A DNA stretch of 64,000 nucleotides from Sinonovacula constricta (lineage: Eukaryota; Mollusca; Bivalvia; Cardiida; Solecurtidae): the NCBI GenBank assembly GCA_007844125.1, contig CM017556.1:17476017-17540016 (forward strand), in the 5' to 3' direction. The notes under the pieces are model-generated. The model saw only the letters and a list, made by a program, of their open reading frames with translations. It was not told where the DNA came from and made no database searches. Every line of letters begins with the position of its first letter. Within the stretch, counting starts at the first letter, position 1. The translations under genes and the position numbers were made by a program. Below, in pieces: positions 47,601-60,391 of the stretch.

Positions 47601-50015
47601 TTCATACCATATATGATGCCTGTTTAAATAAATGTTTTAAAATACCTAAATTAACAGATTTTTTTATATTTTCGGTCGGAAGTGTAACGGAATGACATAA
47701 AGGGGTAATGGTCAAACTAATAAATACATATCATATATGGTCGCAAGAGTCAAATTAAGATAATTATAAAGCAGTTATAGGAATAATGCCTGCATTATGC
47801 ATGCCCAGAAAATTAAGAACACTATTTCCCCTTGTATTTTCCCAAAGAAATGTACGTATGATACAAAGGATAAGATGTTATTAAATTATCCGACGACATG
47901 TTGATTTATGCAAGAATTACTTTTACATACTCTAACATTTATGTGTACATCATAACTTCTAATAAAACATGCCTGTTGCCAGATATTTCTACTTTTCACA
48001 TATTTGCAGTACTTTATTGAAAATCATTAGTTCACTGCAAAGCAGCAACTGCTTTATATATGTCGATGTGCACACCTAGAAATAACGTCACCACTACCTT
48101 TTAGGAACAATGTTTTACAAGTATCCCTTTCAAATTGCTCATATTGTTTCGAGACCTCTTGACTCGACATGTTTAATCGTATGTTGGATTTTAAGACACT
48201 TGACAATCGTATTGTAAAATTATTTCTTTTTCTGTACCACACACCAATCATTTACTCTGAAAGTCGAACATTGCAAATAGAACTCATTAAACATCATATA
48301 TATTTAATCAAATTTACAACTAAAGTCTTCAATGTTATAAGTCTGTGACTGCATTGAAATAAAGAAAACACTAAATAATCCATTCCGACTCCGTTAAAAC
48401 GGATTATTAATAGGATTAATACATCCGTATTGATCGAATATTCTGATCAGCATCTTTCATAATAATAAGAGACATTTGGTGTTTTTAGGTCTGGAGTAAA
48501 TGTAATCATGGCATGCCAAATACATATTTGATTAAATATATTTATATGCGTGCGTGCGGGCGTGTGTAAGCGTGTGTGTATGCGGGTGTATTTATGTATG
48601 TATATTTTTCCTAATTAATTTATCACTTCTTATTAAAATGCCGTTTGTCGATTTATTATCAATTTTTTTGAACTTTTTGTTTTGTGCATTTTGCAGTTAT
48701 CGTTATCTGCTTTCAATCAAAATATTCAATATTATTGGAGTTTTATTCCCGTTTCGTCGTTTCATTGTTTGGTGCCTTTGTTTTTCATCACCCGAAAGTG
48801 CTTGTAACATTAGGGCATGTTCTCTTCTATCATAAAGTATTCAACTTGCGAAATACCACACATTAAAGAAAACATGACTTTAAGAAAGAAGGAATTAACG
48901 TGGTACGTGATAAAAACAATATTATTATATTATTTTTTCTAAAGTTTTAGTTTTAACATGTATACAAATGCGATAATTTAGCTGGAAGCACAAAAAAGTT
49001 TTAAAAATGTTTTTTAAGAAAGAGCCCTAAGCATATGTTTCAATGATTTTTCTTATGTTTGTTTTTCATTATTGTTAGAAGGAGTGGTATTTTTTTAATT
49101 AAAAAGAAGAAAGTAGCTATTTTCTGACAATTCAATGACATTTCTTTTTATGATGCTTCAGGGAAAGTTCAAGGGCAATCTTTTTCTTAAATATTCCGAC
49201 TAACAAAATATGTTCGTTTTTTACATATATAATTGTAAGTAATATTTCTGATTTGGAAAAGAAATGCAAAAAATCGTTGCAGGAATATAAGACCTGGAAA
49301 ATAATATTTCATGGTACATGATGAATTCGTCTATGTTTCTCGCATGTGCATTCCTTACTAGAAACATATTTGATATTTTCTAATTTAACCTTTATTATCG
49401 TATTGACTACGTTTACATACAACGGTATATATTTTTAATGAAACACTTAGTGGTGTTTATCATGTGATACCTGTTATTATTTCGCTGCCTACTTAATAGT
49501 GGTAATATTCCATACACAATAAAATTCTGGGCGGTCACATTAGACAATAAGCCGTGGAATGTGTACGTCTGGATAATAACTTGAGCATGATATGTAGCAT
49601 GTCCTATGATAATAACTTTGCCATAAATTATTATTAATTCTTGCCAATACCGAGCACCAGAACAATTCAAACAGTTTTCTTTTTACGATTTGAATTCAAA
49701 CTGGGTTATTAATCATTTTTTCTTCACATTTTCACATTTATAAAGTCTTGAACTTCACAATTTCAATTTCTAAAATCAAGTACACAAGTTTAATTAAAAC
49801 ACGATTATATAACTATGAATTTCATAATTCCCAAAGCCATGATAAGATGGTCTTTGAGTGTCTAGATTGAAATGAACAGCCAATGTCTAATGTATGTCAA
49901 AGGGAAACACGCGTAACAATCTTGATGAATTAAATAACAACAAAGATTACGAGCACGTGCAGATTTTTAAGACCGAGACACTGCACAAATAACATTATTG
50001 TTCAATCATAAGAAA
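47601..50015. other. AT-rich non-coding DNA
   Basis: Only short unassigned frames (for example 48554-48835 plus, 49413-49670 minus). The first is hydrophobic and T-rich with no family resemblance. No repeat was seen. Confidence 0.45.
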
Positions 50016-50059
50016 ATATTACAAAATTTTGTAGAGACATAATACAACATAGAGCAAGC

Positions 50060-50405
50060 CCAACAGTAACCACTTGTTTTGTTGTTGTTGTTGTTGTGTT
50101 GGACCTGTTGTGTCCAATTCACACCAGTATACTAAATTAACTTCTAAGCCAGTCGTGACGACATTGCAATCAACAATAATTTTCAGTATACAAGTCTGTT
50201 TCACGACTGAATTTTGATAATATGATAGGTTCAATGACAGTATAACCACAGACGAAGCAAAACAAGTAGAGTTTATGATTAATGTGTATTTCACGTTTAC
50301 TGCCAGACAGTATATTAGTTTGAAATCTGTTGTAAAAGGCTGACACCTTAAGCCCATTATCGCCTTTGGTCAATTTCGTCAGTTTGATGCTTCTTTTTTC
50401 GGCAA
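50060..50405 (-). repeat. Dispersed repeat family C, inverted copy
   Basis: The minus strand carries AAACTGACGAAATTGACC, AAGGTGTCAGCCTTTTACAA, CTGTCTGGCAGTAAACGTGA and ATTGATTGCAATGTC-type sequence, as in 33690-34110. It contains a (TTG)n run at 50078-50097 that creates a false glutamine stretch. Confidence 0.6.
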
Positions 50406-50635
50406 TAGCTAATATCGTAAGGCAACTTTCAGATCATATTAGTAAAAGAGAGTCACAGTGAAGTGCCTGAAAAAGCCAGCGATGCACTGCAGTTAAGCAT
50501 AAAAGCTTTGTAATTAAGAACAGGTTTCTTACTTGAAATTTAAATCTAAGTCAGGATTGTGAACGAATTGGGACAAAGACAGATTAACTGAAAAAAGCTA
50601 TTACATCATTGCCTTAAGCCGCTTATTAATTAGAC
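50406..50635. other. Non-coding DNA
   Basis: Nothing identified. Confidence 0.5.
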
Positions 50636-50639
50636 TGTC

Positions 50640-50770
50640 TAATGCGGTAACTGTCGGGTTTACTGTTTTTGTAACACATATTTGTTCTTACTATTACATT
50701 AGGCGTGTATGTAAATTTTGGTATATGTTGCAATCTCATAGGACTTTGTCATATATTCTTATTATGGACA
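50640..50770 (-). repeat. Dispersed repeat family B, inverted copy
   Basis: The minus strand reads AATATATGACAAAGTCCTAT, GAGATTGCAACATATACC and AGTAAACCCGACAGTTACCG, a good match to the family consensus. Confidence 0.75.
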
Positions 50771-50909
50771 TATTAAGAAAATAACATAATTGTAATTTGC
50801 AGTTTTTGTTGTTTTTGTTTGTTGTTGCTGTTGTTTTGTTGTTGTTTCTTGTGGAACACGTAAACAATTTTTCGTCGAACTGCACAAGTATTATTATAGT
50901 AGTCATAAA

Positions 50910-50990
50910 TAAGAAAATATTACAAAGTCCTTTGAGAACTGAACAAAATACTGGCACAGGACAAAGGTGGCATTCACATAGTGTTTCTTT
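50910..50990 (+). repeat. Dispersed repeat family B, 5' fragment
   Basis: ATATTACAAAGTCCTTTGAG..CAAAGGTGGCATTCACATAG. Only the first third of the family is present, facing away from the inverted copy at 50640-50770. Confidence 0.55.
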
Positions 50991-51690
50991 GAGGGTTTAT
51001 TTTCATTTTTTCTTCACATTATCACCAAATGTATCCACTTCCTGGATTATATCAAAGATATTGCTGTTTGACCATGCAAATGACTTTGTTGAACAACATT
51101 ATTTTTTAATTCAATATATTAAGATATACATCTCATTAGATACTGTAATTGTATAGAGTTGATACTCTTATTGATTTGAGATTCATCACGTTTCTAGAAC
51201 ATAACAGATATCGTGTATCGACAAGGAATATAATTACAGATTGGCTGATAGTCTGAAAAAAAGTTTATGTTTAATCATAAGAAGAAATGTAGTTCATCCT
51301 TTTCCGGTGTGGTCCTCTTATATAAAACTGACAAGAATGTGAATAAAGATATTAGGCCTTAAGGCAAGGTATTATCACGATTTAACGAACGAATTTTAGC
51401 CATGGCTGTAAGGATCATCATAATTAAATGAGCGGAAAATGCAATATAATGTTTTATCCTTCAACACAGAAGCACTGTTAAGGAATTCTTTGTATAGAAA
51501 CATTATAAATATGATAGAAATAGATTAATTCTTTGCTGAGGCCTAATGAGTTTGTTCTGTTCATTATATTTTATAGGGACTGTTGAATGGATACAGTTTG
51601 TGTTACAAATTAATCCAACATTTCTTATGCAACACATGTTTTGTAAGCACTCAGTTTCTTTAACATATTAAGAGATTACCAAACACAATA
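50991..51690. other. Non-coding DNA, nothing identified
   Basis: No gene, repeat or recognised motif. Confidence 0.5.
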
Positions 51691-51694
51691 AGAA

Positions 51695-51900
51695 TATGAC
51701 AAAGTCCAGCATGGGTATCGCAACATATACCAAAAAAGAGCAAACCCAACAGTAACAGCCTAGGAACAGTCGGCAAAAGGGACTGACAGGGGTGCTTAAC
51801 CCGGATTTACAGGGTTCTAACCTCGCACTTCCGGAAAGATTTTTCAAAGAAACCCGATCTATTTGCCAGATCTATTTGAATAAAAAATATTCTTTGATGT
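51695..51900 (+). repeat. Dispersed repeat family B copy
   Basis: AATATGACAAAGTCC, AGAGCAAACCCAACAGTAAC, GGCAAAAGGGACTGAC, GGGGTGCTTAACCC, CTAACCTCGCACTTCCGGAA and GATCTATTTGAATAAAAAAT, one of the more complete copies. Confidence 0.75.
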
Positions 51901-52175
51901 GTAATGACGAAAGTAGTAATGTCACTGAAAAATAATGTCCATATTTATTTAGAAGAGAGAGAAGTATTATTTCAATTAGAAGAGCTAAACAAAATTACTG
52001 ATTGTAAGTAAAATTATTTTTAATCAAAGAAAGATAATGACCTGAGAAGTGTAAATAGTTGTAGCATCCTGTAAAGATGGAATTGGGGAACCCAAGTCCA
52101 ATGTCCATTAGAGGAAATACGTGTAACAATCCTTAAAGGATGAACTTAATGACAACATATCAACAATAGTGATTA
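51901..52175. other. Non-coding DNA
   Basis: Nothing identified. Confidence 0.5.
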
Positions 52176-52179
52176 ACCA

Positions 52180-52724
52180 CTTTCGACTTTAAATATTCTC
52201 CTCAAGTCATTATCGCCCGTCCCATGCGACATGCCTTCACTCCATGACAACATTTTCCGTCATGCGATATCGCTGACATGCTTTGATCTTCGGCCCGATT
52301 TTGTTAATTGTAATCAGTGGCGCGTGACATATATCTTTACACATTGATAACCAGAATGATAAGAATATCAATCATATTTGAGGCAATGCTCTACTGGCGC
52401 AGCAAGACACTCAGAGTAAACCATTATATATATCAAAAATGAATAAGCCTCGCCTATAATCAGTACCGATTTATCGGACTATCAGATGTCCATGCATTTT
52501 CCGGGGGATGCAAAGCAGTGGCGTCTTTTCCTGTCGCGTAGCAAACAACTGTCTTCTACATTACAATACAAAACCAATCATATCGAGCTAGATATGATAG
52601 CATTTTGAAATAAAAGGCTACAAATCTTATGTCATTCTCCCGCGCATTTAAAGAGTAGTTGTTCAAGGAAAACATAGACCATTTACGGAGAAACAAGTTT
52701 CAAAATGTACACTAGTAAAACTTG
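52180..52724 (+). other. GC-richer stretch, speculative first exon
   Basis: Base composition rises relative to its flanks. At 52704 an ATG follows CAAGTTTCAAA, and 19 bases later a good donor (T/GTAAGT) begins at about 52723. This would leave a first coding exon of only six codons (MYTSKT) with a long 5' leader. No downstream exon fits, and I cannot name a product, so this is a weak possibility only. Confidence 0.15.
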
Positions 52725-53255
52725 TAAGTTGGTTTCGAACTTTTTTTCTGTATTGTACTAATCGCACGAATCATAAATTAAAGCCTTTAAGCGTAATATT
52801 GAGATAAAAGTCTTGTCTTAAACTGTTAAATAAATCTCGGTAATTTTCCTTGTTTACATACGCTAGAAACAACATATTTTCTCAAAATGTCGTAAAATAG
52901 CTTTTCTTGGGTTTGTATCGAGTATACGGTTCATTTTTAACTCCAAACCGTTGTTTTGGAAAAAAAACATAATCTGAAAAGTTGCTGACCACAGCATCAG
53001 CTAATACTGGTAACAATTATTGCTGATTCAAGAATTTGTGATCCATAGACATGTATGTATGATAAGCACAATGCCAGAAATGCGCAATACTAAAATATAT
53101 GTTACATTTTTTTTAAATTGTAATACCAATATTAGCATATACTTAAGCTTTTTATAATTAAAGTACCATAGATTTATTATGTTTTGAAGACAATGGTCAA
53201 AGCTGAAGAGTCATTACTTTATTGTAGGTTCAATACCTTTTTGAAATCTGACATT
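52725..53255. other. AT-rich non-coding DNA
   Basis: Nothing identified. Confidence 0.5.
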
Positions 53256-53409
<154 letters not shown>

Positions 53410-54490
53410 CACCTTTGAGATAAAACCATTATCTTGAATAGTTGATTAGTTGTTTTATCTTTAATATGTAATCAAATTGAAAGAATAAAATAAAAAAAAA
53501 ACACCCCACTAACTTTGTGCATTTAAGAAGGAAATTTCAGTAGGAACAGACAGAGAGGGGTGATGACTCGACTTGAAACAAAACTGCATGAGACGAATGA
53601 CATTTACTAATAACCTTATTTCTTGACTTTTGTCAAGGAGGCTCGCTGTTCAGTTTTTGCAGTAATTTTCTTTCTAGCAGTAATGTTCTTTCTAGCAATA
53701 CATATATAACACATTAATGGTTGTATCAATAAATCTTTATCTCAAACTGCTGCGCCATTATGACAAACACGTGCACTTCCTTTCATTTTCCGTAATGAGT
53801 CAAAATGGTCATTATGTTCACGATTTAAATCACAGTCACCGGAGACGCTTAAATAAATACATGTGTGTATATATTTGTTTCTTCTTTTCGAAATATGTGA
53901 ACAGCGCGACCTGAGACGACAAAGGTGAAACAAATGTCTTAGCAAGATTCAATTGACTGGGCTGACAATAAAACTGACAACTATAGTGTGTGTGTTAGTA
54001 TGTCAGACATAGCCATAATCATATGGAGAGGACGCCAAAGTGAGTTAACATTTTTATTTAATTACCATTCATCCCATTCAAAAGAAATATACATACCCAA
54101 ATAATGTATCACACAAACCAAATCATTTTACAAGCATCGCTATATCATTATAACGAAGGCATAGTTAAATGGCACGTCAATATAATTGAATAAAATAAGA
54201 TAAAGTTTAAGACATTGTCTCAGATGTACATAATTCGTAACTTTACTAGACAATAAATTCAATTTCTCTTTATGGTAGGATAAAAGATATAAAACATTTT
54301 AACAATGAAAAAATATAATTATAGGAAAATTAAAGCTAGTAGTAAACACATCTTCATGGAAACAAATGCGGAGTATTGGCACAAAAGTACAATTGAAGAT
54401 TTTAATGTCTACCTAGTTAAGTGTTTTTCAACGTACACAATGTGTTATGGTGAAAATAGTTATTTTAGTTATTATTGTTAGAATGATTGT
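53410..54490. other. AT-rich non-coding DNA
   Basis: No gene or repeat recognised. Confidence 0.5.
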
Positions 54491-54494
54491 CTAT

Positions 54495-54650
54495 CACTAT
54501 CGACGCACTGCATGGCAGCTAGAAGACCTTCCCACATTAAGTATTTTGCCCCCAACGGGACTACCTAGGCGGTTGGATGCTAAGCAGTCGTTACAGATCA
54601 GAGTAACAAGTCAGCGTCCCTACCACTAAGCCACGGGCGCCCCACTTAGG
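54495..54650 (-). mobile_element. tRNA-derived SINE
   Basis: The minus-strand head GGGGCGCCCGTGGCTTAGTG and GTAGGGACGCTGAC fits a tRNA box A. The following body (TAGTCCCGTTGGGGGC, TTAATGTGGGAAGGTCTTCT, AGCTGCCATGCAGTGCG) is shared with the SINE at 62244-62440, although the two heads differ. Confidence 0.75.
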
Positions 54651-55685
54651 ACCTTTAGAATCTTAAGTGACGCAGATATGCGTTCCCATCACTAGACGTT
54701 TGAAAATAACAAACTCCTTTGCTATATCTACTAAGTTATATGGGGCTGCTTTATGTATGCTTATCATATATGTAGCATTATCATGTGCAGGCAAATATTT
54801 TCAAACTATTCTTACGAGATGAATGTAATATGATTATTGTCTACACTTCCTTCTGTAAGGGATATATTTACAATCTCCGTGTTATTTGGCTGAAAATGAC
54901 GGATATGAAATGATTTCTTAAAGTCAGTAACATGCCTTACAACAAGAAATAAATGTAGCGACATTATTTTGGTAGTATTTAACAAAAGGAAAAATATTTT
55001 TTTCATATGTAAAAATGGTTACATGAAAAATGATATGTTTCTTTGCATGAATAGTTTGATAATTACTGTAGAAATCATTGTTACTGTGGACAATAATCAT
55101 ATTCATATTCAACATGTCCGAGTTAAGTGAGCCTTCTTTGAGGCCAGGCTATATTATTAAAAACAATGTGTAACTTTTTAAGTGTCATACTTTAGGAGTA
55201 CATGCTCGCACCTGAAAAATGACTTAGTGAAATAGTGAAGGTATTCCATGGTTCAGCATATAAAACATCACTGGTGATTCCCCAAACAAGCCAAAACATG
55301 CCCATGCTTACATTCATCTTGTAAGAATGGTTTGAAAATATTTGCCTTCATATGTCAATGCCCCTTATATGATAACCATAAATAAGCCTTAGCCATTAAA
55401 CTAAAAAAAACACATGCAAATGTCTGTGCATTTTATGTTCTGCTTAAATTTCTGAACCTTTCTTTACATTTGTTCAACACCATCTATAATCATGTGACAT
55501 TTTAAAATATGATTAAATGCACAGATTTAAAACTTAAATTAAAATGTTGCTTGTTTTGTACGTAGAATGTAGTTGGCGTTGACATGTAATTGGTCAGCTG
55601 TATAAGCTTTAATATTCAGGGCATTCAAAAGCCTTAAATATGAAAGAAACAACATTGGACTTTTGTATGTATTTTAAAATCCTCG

Positions 55686-55686
<1 letters not shown>
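54651..55686. other. AT-rich non-coding DNA
   Basis: Nothing identified. Confidence 0.5.

Positions 55687-55779
<93 letters not shown>
55687..55779 (+). repeat. (AT)n microsatellite abutting a LINE fragment
   Basis: A pure TA run ending directly at the start of the LINE-related sequence at about 55780. Confidence 0.98.
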
Positions 55780-55784
<5 letters not shown>

Positions 55785-55787
55785 GGG

Positions 55788-56140
55788 CACGACGTTAAAC
55801 TGCACCCTGGGGTTCCCTTGAGCAAGAATAGTACATATGACGCTCCCCGTACCAGCGTAACGGTGAAGCTGCTGGCAGCAGGGCAAAGGATGGTTCGTAC
55901 AGAGGCGCCTACAGTTCAATTGTGTGAACGGCTCAGTGGACCTTACGATTGGCGTAATCCAATCTTTTACTCCTGACAACACTACTCATGAATCGACAAC
56001 CTTAAACCAAACCATACCGCATCGCTCGTCGCGAGGGCGACCACTGAGCGCGTCGCCCAGTGGGCAACCAGACTGGCGATGTTAAGCATGCTACTAGAAA
56101 AAATCAAAGAAACCAAAGAATGGATCTACGAAAAGAGTGC
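55788..56140 (+). mobile_element. Upstream region of an RTE-type LINE
   Basis: GC-richer sequence, contiguous with the endonuclease start that follows. I take it as the LINE 5' region because it leads without a break into the RIGTWNV motif. No ORF1 was recognised. Confidence 0.6.
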
Positions 56141-56496
56141 AGGATTGGTACTTGGAATGTTAGCTACAGGAAGTCATCGACAAAATTCCTAATAGAGACA
56201 TGAAGATACTTGTATGGGAAATGAAAAGGCCAAAGTCGGGAAATCGACCACGAAAAAAATGAAACACATGGACAATTTGAACTCGGAGTCAGTAATGAAC
56301 TGATTGACTTCTGTAAAATCAACAACCTTGTTATTACCAACACCTGTTTTCAACATCATCCAATGCGACTTTGCACCTGGATATAACCGGACGGAGAAAC
56401 AAGAAATCAAATAGATTACATCATGATTTACAAAAACAGGAGAGCTTGTGTTAAAAATGTTAAGCCGCCTACCCGGGAGCTGACTGCAACATTTTG
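56141..56496 (+). pseudogene. RTE-type LINE endonuclease remnant
   Basis: Plus strand. RIGTWNV at 56141 is the start of an apurinic-type endonuclease. Only about 15 bases later the reading resumes at EVIDKIPNRDMKILV (56171), so a middle part of the domain is deleted. After frame changes come THGQFELGVSNELIDFC, NNLVITNTCF and then PDGETRNQIDYIMIYKNRR, the conserved late endonuclease blocks (Asn-Thr-x-Phe and Gln-Ile-Asp-Tyr-Ile). An in-frame TAA lies between the Thr-Trp and Pro-Asp positions at about 56385. This is the domain family also annotated as craniofacial-development-protein-2-like in animals. It cannot be functional. Confidence 0.85.
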
Positions 56497-56725
56497 TTAG
56501 AAATCCATGAGAACCTTGTTTGTTTCTTTTTTTGGTAATTTTTTTTCTTGGCAATATCCAGTATGATGTTCTTTCCTGTTTCCCATATTTCATTTCGACA
56601 TTTCTCTTCTTCATACCTCAGCAATTCTTCAAATCTATTTTCTACATCAACAGTGTACTCATTGGCAATCAAGGTGGTATCAAACCTCAGCGGTGGTGGA
56701 GGTTTTTGTATCTTCTTAAGCCTTT
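56497..56725 (-). pseudogene. RTE-type LINE linker between endonuclease and RT, inverted
   Basis: The minus strand reads LKKIQKPPPPLRFDTTLIAN, then VENRFEELLRYEEEKCRNEI and WETGKNIILDIAKKK, ending near FSWISNKML. This matches, from my knowledge of the family, the segment that follows the endonuclease and precedes the RT in RTE-type ORF2. It abuts the plus-strand endonuclease tail-to-tail at about 56496, so the element was rearranged or two insertions collided. The RT itself is absent. Confidence 0.75.
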
Positions 56726-59650
56726 ACTTTGCATTTCGCCACTTGTGTTACAATTTCAAAAGTATATAATCAAAACTTATATACTACTTTAATATACACT
56801 ACTGTAGTAGTGATCCGATCAAAAATAACGACTAAAAATATAAAATACCTTTGAAATTTTCGACTTCTGTCGTGAAAAAATTATTTTAAAAAATTGTTTC
56901 GTCCAAATTTTTTCAGGATAATATGCATAAAACATGCATAAAACACGCCACCGCTGCTTATATTTTCATTAAACCCATTTTGGGAGATATTGAGAAAGTT
57001 TATTACAATTCTGGTTGTGTTACAAAAATGGTTCGCACTATAGTCTTGTGCCTATGCCCAGTACTCTATATCTAATACACTATATCGCTGCTTTCCTTCA
57101 GCAATAGGCAATACCTAATAAAACCGAATTAAATGGCTAATAAAGCATTGGAGCATAGGAGCGCAACTACTTACATAACAATTACGAAACGCTTTAGACG
57201 TTGCAGATTATGGAGAACTAGTCGCTCCTTGGTAGATATCCCGTGATTTTTAATAGCGTTGCTTAATGAGATTTGCAAATAAGAGGCCAGGGACTGTTTC
57301 AACAAATCCTCTACAGACAGAACCTCTGCTTTCCTAAAATCGCGTAACTAAACTGCATTTTATTATCATTTGGTATGGATGTTTTAGCAGTTTCTACTAA
57401 AATCTGATTATTTCATTTTTGTGATTCTTACCAGGTTGTGAGAAAATTTAACATTTTTCAAATAACGTCCCTTGTTTTTGTCATATGACGTCATGGCCTT
57501 GTTTTAATTATAAAGTATAGCTTGATTACATGTGCTTTTTAACTCATCTTCTTACTTTTACTTGCACATTTTAAATTAATAATATCTGTTTGTATTTCAC
57601 AGATAAAAAATATTGACGACAATAAAATAGTTGTTTATTTATATTGGATCTTATAATCGTCACTTTCTGCACTAATACTGCTTCCCGATTAATCACTACC
57701 GGTCACGTGACCAAGGGGTATTTTTGTATGCAAACTATTTATCGCCTCTAGTAATCGTTTTGCCTTAAAATTATTTTGCATAGTTTCACTGTTGTTTTAT
57801 ATGTGTATGACATTATAAATAACGTTTTTGATTGTAAAAAATGTAATTATTATAGATGTTGATGAATTTTAGCATTATTTGCTTGCCTACGAAATTATTT
57901 GTGTTATTGTTGTTTGTTTTAATGCACCGATAGTTAATCAATTAGGTTTTGTGTAATTGAAAACATGCTTAGCATTACAATAAGGTAGACAGTAAGATCA
58001 TCTTTATACTGATCGAAGCTTTGAATGTCTTGTGTTTTGCTAAATTGATGTTTACACTGATGTTTTCGATTTGTGTTTGTTTACAAATTGGCAAGGTACA
58101 ACAGTAAAACAGTAAAGCTACGAACAGTAAAACAAAATATCTCACAATCAATCTATGTAACTGATTTTGTAACTGTTAAGATTTGCTGAAATTTTATTAT
58201 CTTTTGTGTATAGTCACATATCTTTCAGATGCAGGCTACCCGTCTCTCCTATTGTCCCCATCAGGCAAAACAGTCATGTTCATAAAACTGTGCTAGTTTC
58301 TGAGAAGATATCATGATAATTTAAAAATCAAAAATGAAACTAAAATGTTCATTGCTACTTCTACATGGTTCGTCTATAATTTATTTTGTTCATTTATATA
58401 GTCTCTATGTAGGTGTTTATTGTTATGTTTCTCACTTGAATGAGATATTTTATTGTGTTTTTATTCTTTCATTATGTATCGTCTCAGTGGTTTTGTCACT
58501 TTTATATTTTACATTTACATTTTACTTGCATATATGTACATGTAATGTAAGTTCAAACCTAAAATGCCTACTCACAGTTTCTAGTGTCGCGCATTATCTT
58601 TAATTTTAAGATTTTTTATGTTGTGTTTTGTCTATATTTTGTAAAGCCCAACGGTTATTATCTTACAGCATACAAGAAGCGATATTTGGAAAGTATTCCT
58701 TCTGTTTTAAGGGCGCATTTAACCACAAAGCTTATTAACATATTGAGTTAACCTAACACAATCTGACTCCGTTCGAGACGTAACCTTAATGAAAAATGAC
58801 ATCACATCACATGTATTAAGCTACAGACTTCACTACAAGTCTCTTGCATCAGGAAAAAACAGTGATTTATCATTAAATGATAAGCTAGTCTGGATTATAG
58901 ATGCATGCTGTTGCTTTAATTATAATTCAGAAAACCGAAATGGTCGAGGAAATCCAGGAAGTGGCTTCTGCCCTAAGTCATTGATGACAAAGCTTATTAT
59001 CGAATCATCTGTCAAAAGGATCGGCATTGCAGTCTGAGCTTAATTGTGTAAACATTCTACAGTAGATACTTTCTGAGGTTTTATGATAAACGAACATCTT
59101 ATTAATTCAGAGTATGACAAAAAATAAAAAATAAACTTTTTTAAGAGATCGCTGCCTAATTTTATTAAAAGAACCCTATACCAGTGGATAAAAGTCGACT
59201 TAACGTTCGGTAGTAAGAACAATCAGACAAACTTGTCTGGTTTGTCTCTTTAATATTCTAAGCAAGGTTTTATGCACTTAGCCGAGACAAATTTGCTGGT
59301 TTTATGATAAACCATGCCTAACTATAGAATTCATATTGAAGTTTTATATGAAGTTGATTTCATCGAACCCTGACGTGCAAACAAGGTTGTTTTTTTTTTT
59401 CAAATGTATGACATATATAGATGTCGATGTTAAAACAAAAATGTTTTATATGGCTATGTCCATTTTCAACGGGTATAAATAAACATTGTACGTAGTCAAA
59501 ATCGAATAAGCAAACCTAATAAGCCAGTTTTCTTGTTTCTGTCTTCTTTCGCAGAGTCAATCACGGCATATTGCTTGTTATTTACTTTGCATAGTTTGAA
59601 CTGCAGGTTATGCGTCTCTCCTTGTTCAAATTACAACAGGAAGCCATTCC
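56726..59650. other. AT-rich non-coding DNA
   Basis: No gene was recognised. The largest frames are 58334-58603 (hydrophobic, T-rich) and 58789-59037 (82 codons with DACCCFNYNSENRNGRGNPG, no family recognised, no splice context). Confidence 0.45.
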
Positions 59651-59654
59651 TAGA

Positions 59655-59775
59655 GCACTAAAGCATGTGGTAAAGTACAACACATTGACTATTCAGACTC
59701 CTAACAAACTTTGATCAAGACAAAAAGTCTCAAATGATTATGACAAGAGACAGAAATATTTTGAAGTTTATAATA
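59655..59775 (+). repeat. Third, isolated fragment of the 6.5-kb duplication unit
   Basis: GTAAAGTACAACACATTGAC, ATTCAGACTC and ACAAGAGACAGAAATATT match 13668-13770 (GTAAAGTACAAAGCATTGAT, ATTCAGACTC, AAAAGAGACAGAACTATT) and, less well, 6490-6575. Confidence 0.55.
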
Positions 59776-60380
59776 ATTATTAAGAAAATATGTTGTTTTT
59801 TTCTGGTATTTAAGAGCAATTGCTCTGTGATATCTCTTCTGTATTGAAGACAAATAGATGGGACAAAATGATGTCAAAGAAGCCTAAGAGAAATATGAAT
59901 AATGGGACGGTTTGTTTTTTTTCATTTTTAATCTCCGCCTAAATATATTCACTTGTGTTTTCTATAAAATGACATTCCCCCGCCTTACGCGAGGTGCCTG
60001 CTCTATTCTAATAAGTGAGGACAGACATCTCATCTGCAAACACAAATTTGTAAATACGCGCAACCATTGAAGGATCCACACTAGGGGAACATAAATTGTG
60101 TTGAAAGTAAAAAGAACACAATATCTTCTGTAAGTCAGCATCTTCGAATAACTAAAAACTAAAAAAAAACTTATAGGCGGTTATCCCAACTTATTGATTA
60201 CCGCGTTTCCCCCAAGTGCAACTCGACCTTTTGCAGGTTTATAATGGTAATATTGACATGATAACTGACGTTGGCACCAATTTATCTCGCATTTTTAGCT
60301 GCTTAATATGTACCTTGTCTATGGTCTTGATAGCAATAAAAAGACAAGGAAATCTGAGGGTTTACTAATTATAATCAGAT
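59776..60380. other. AT-rich non-coding DNA
   Basis: Nothing identified. Confidence 0.5.
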
Positions 60381-60391
60381 CAGCAAAAGAT

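Noticed and set aside
56520..56792. Two overlapping plus-strand frames of 73 and 90 codons.
   Set aside because: They are antisense to the inverted LINE linker, which has recognisable family sequence on the minus strand.
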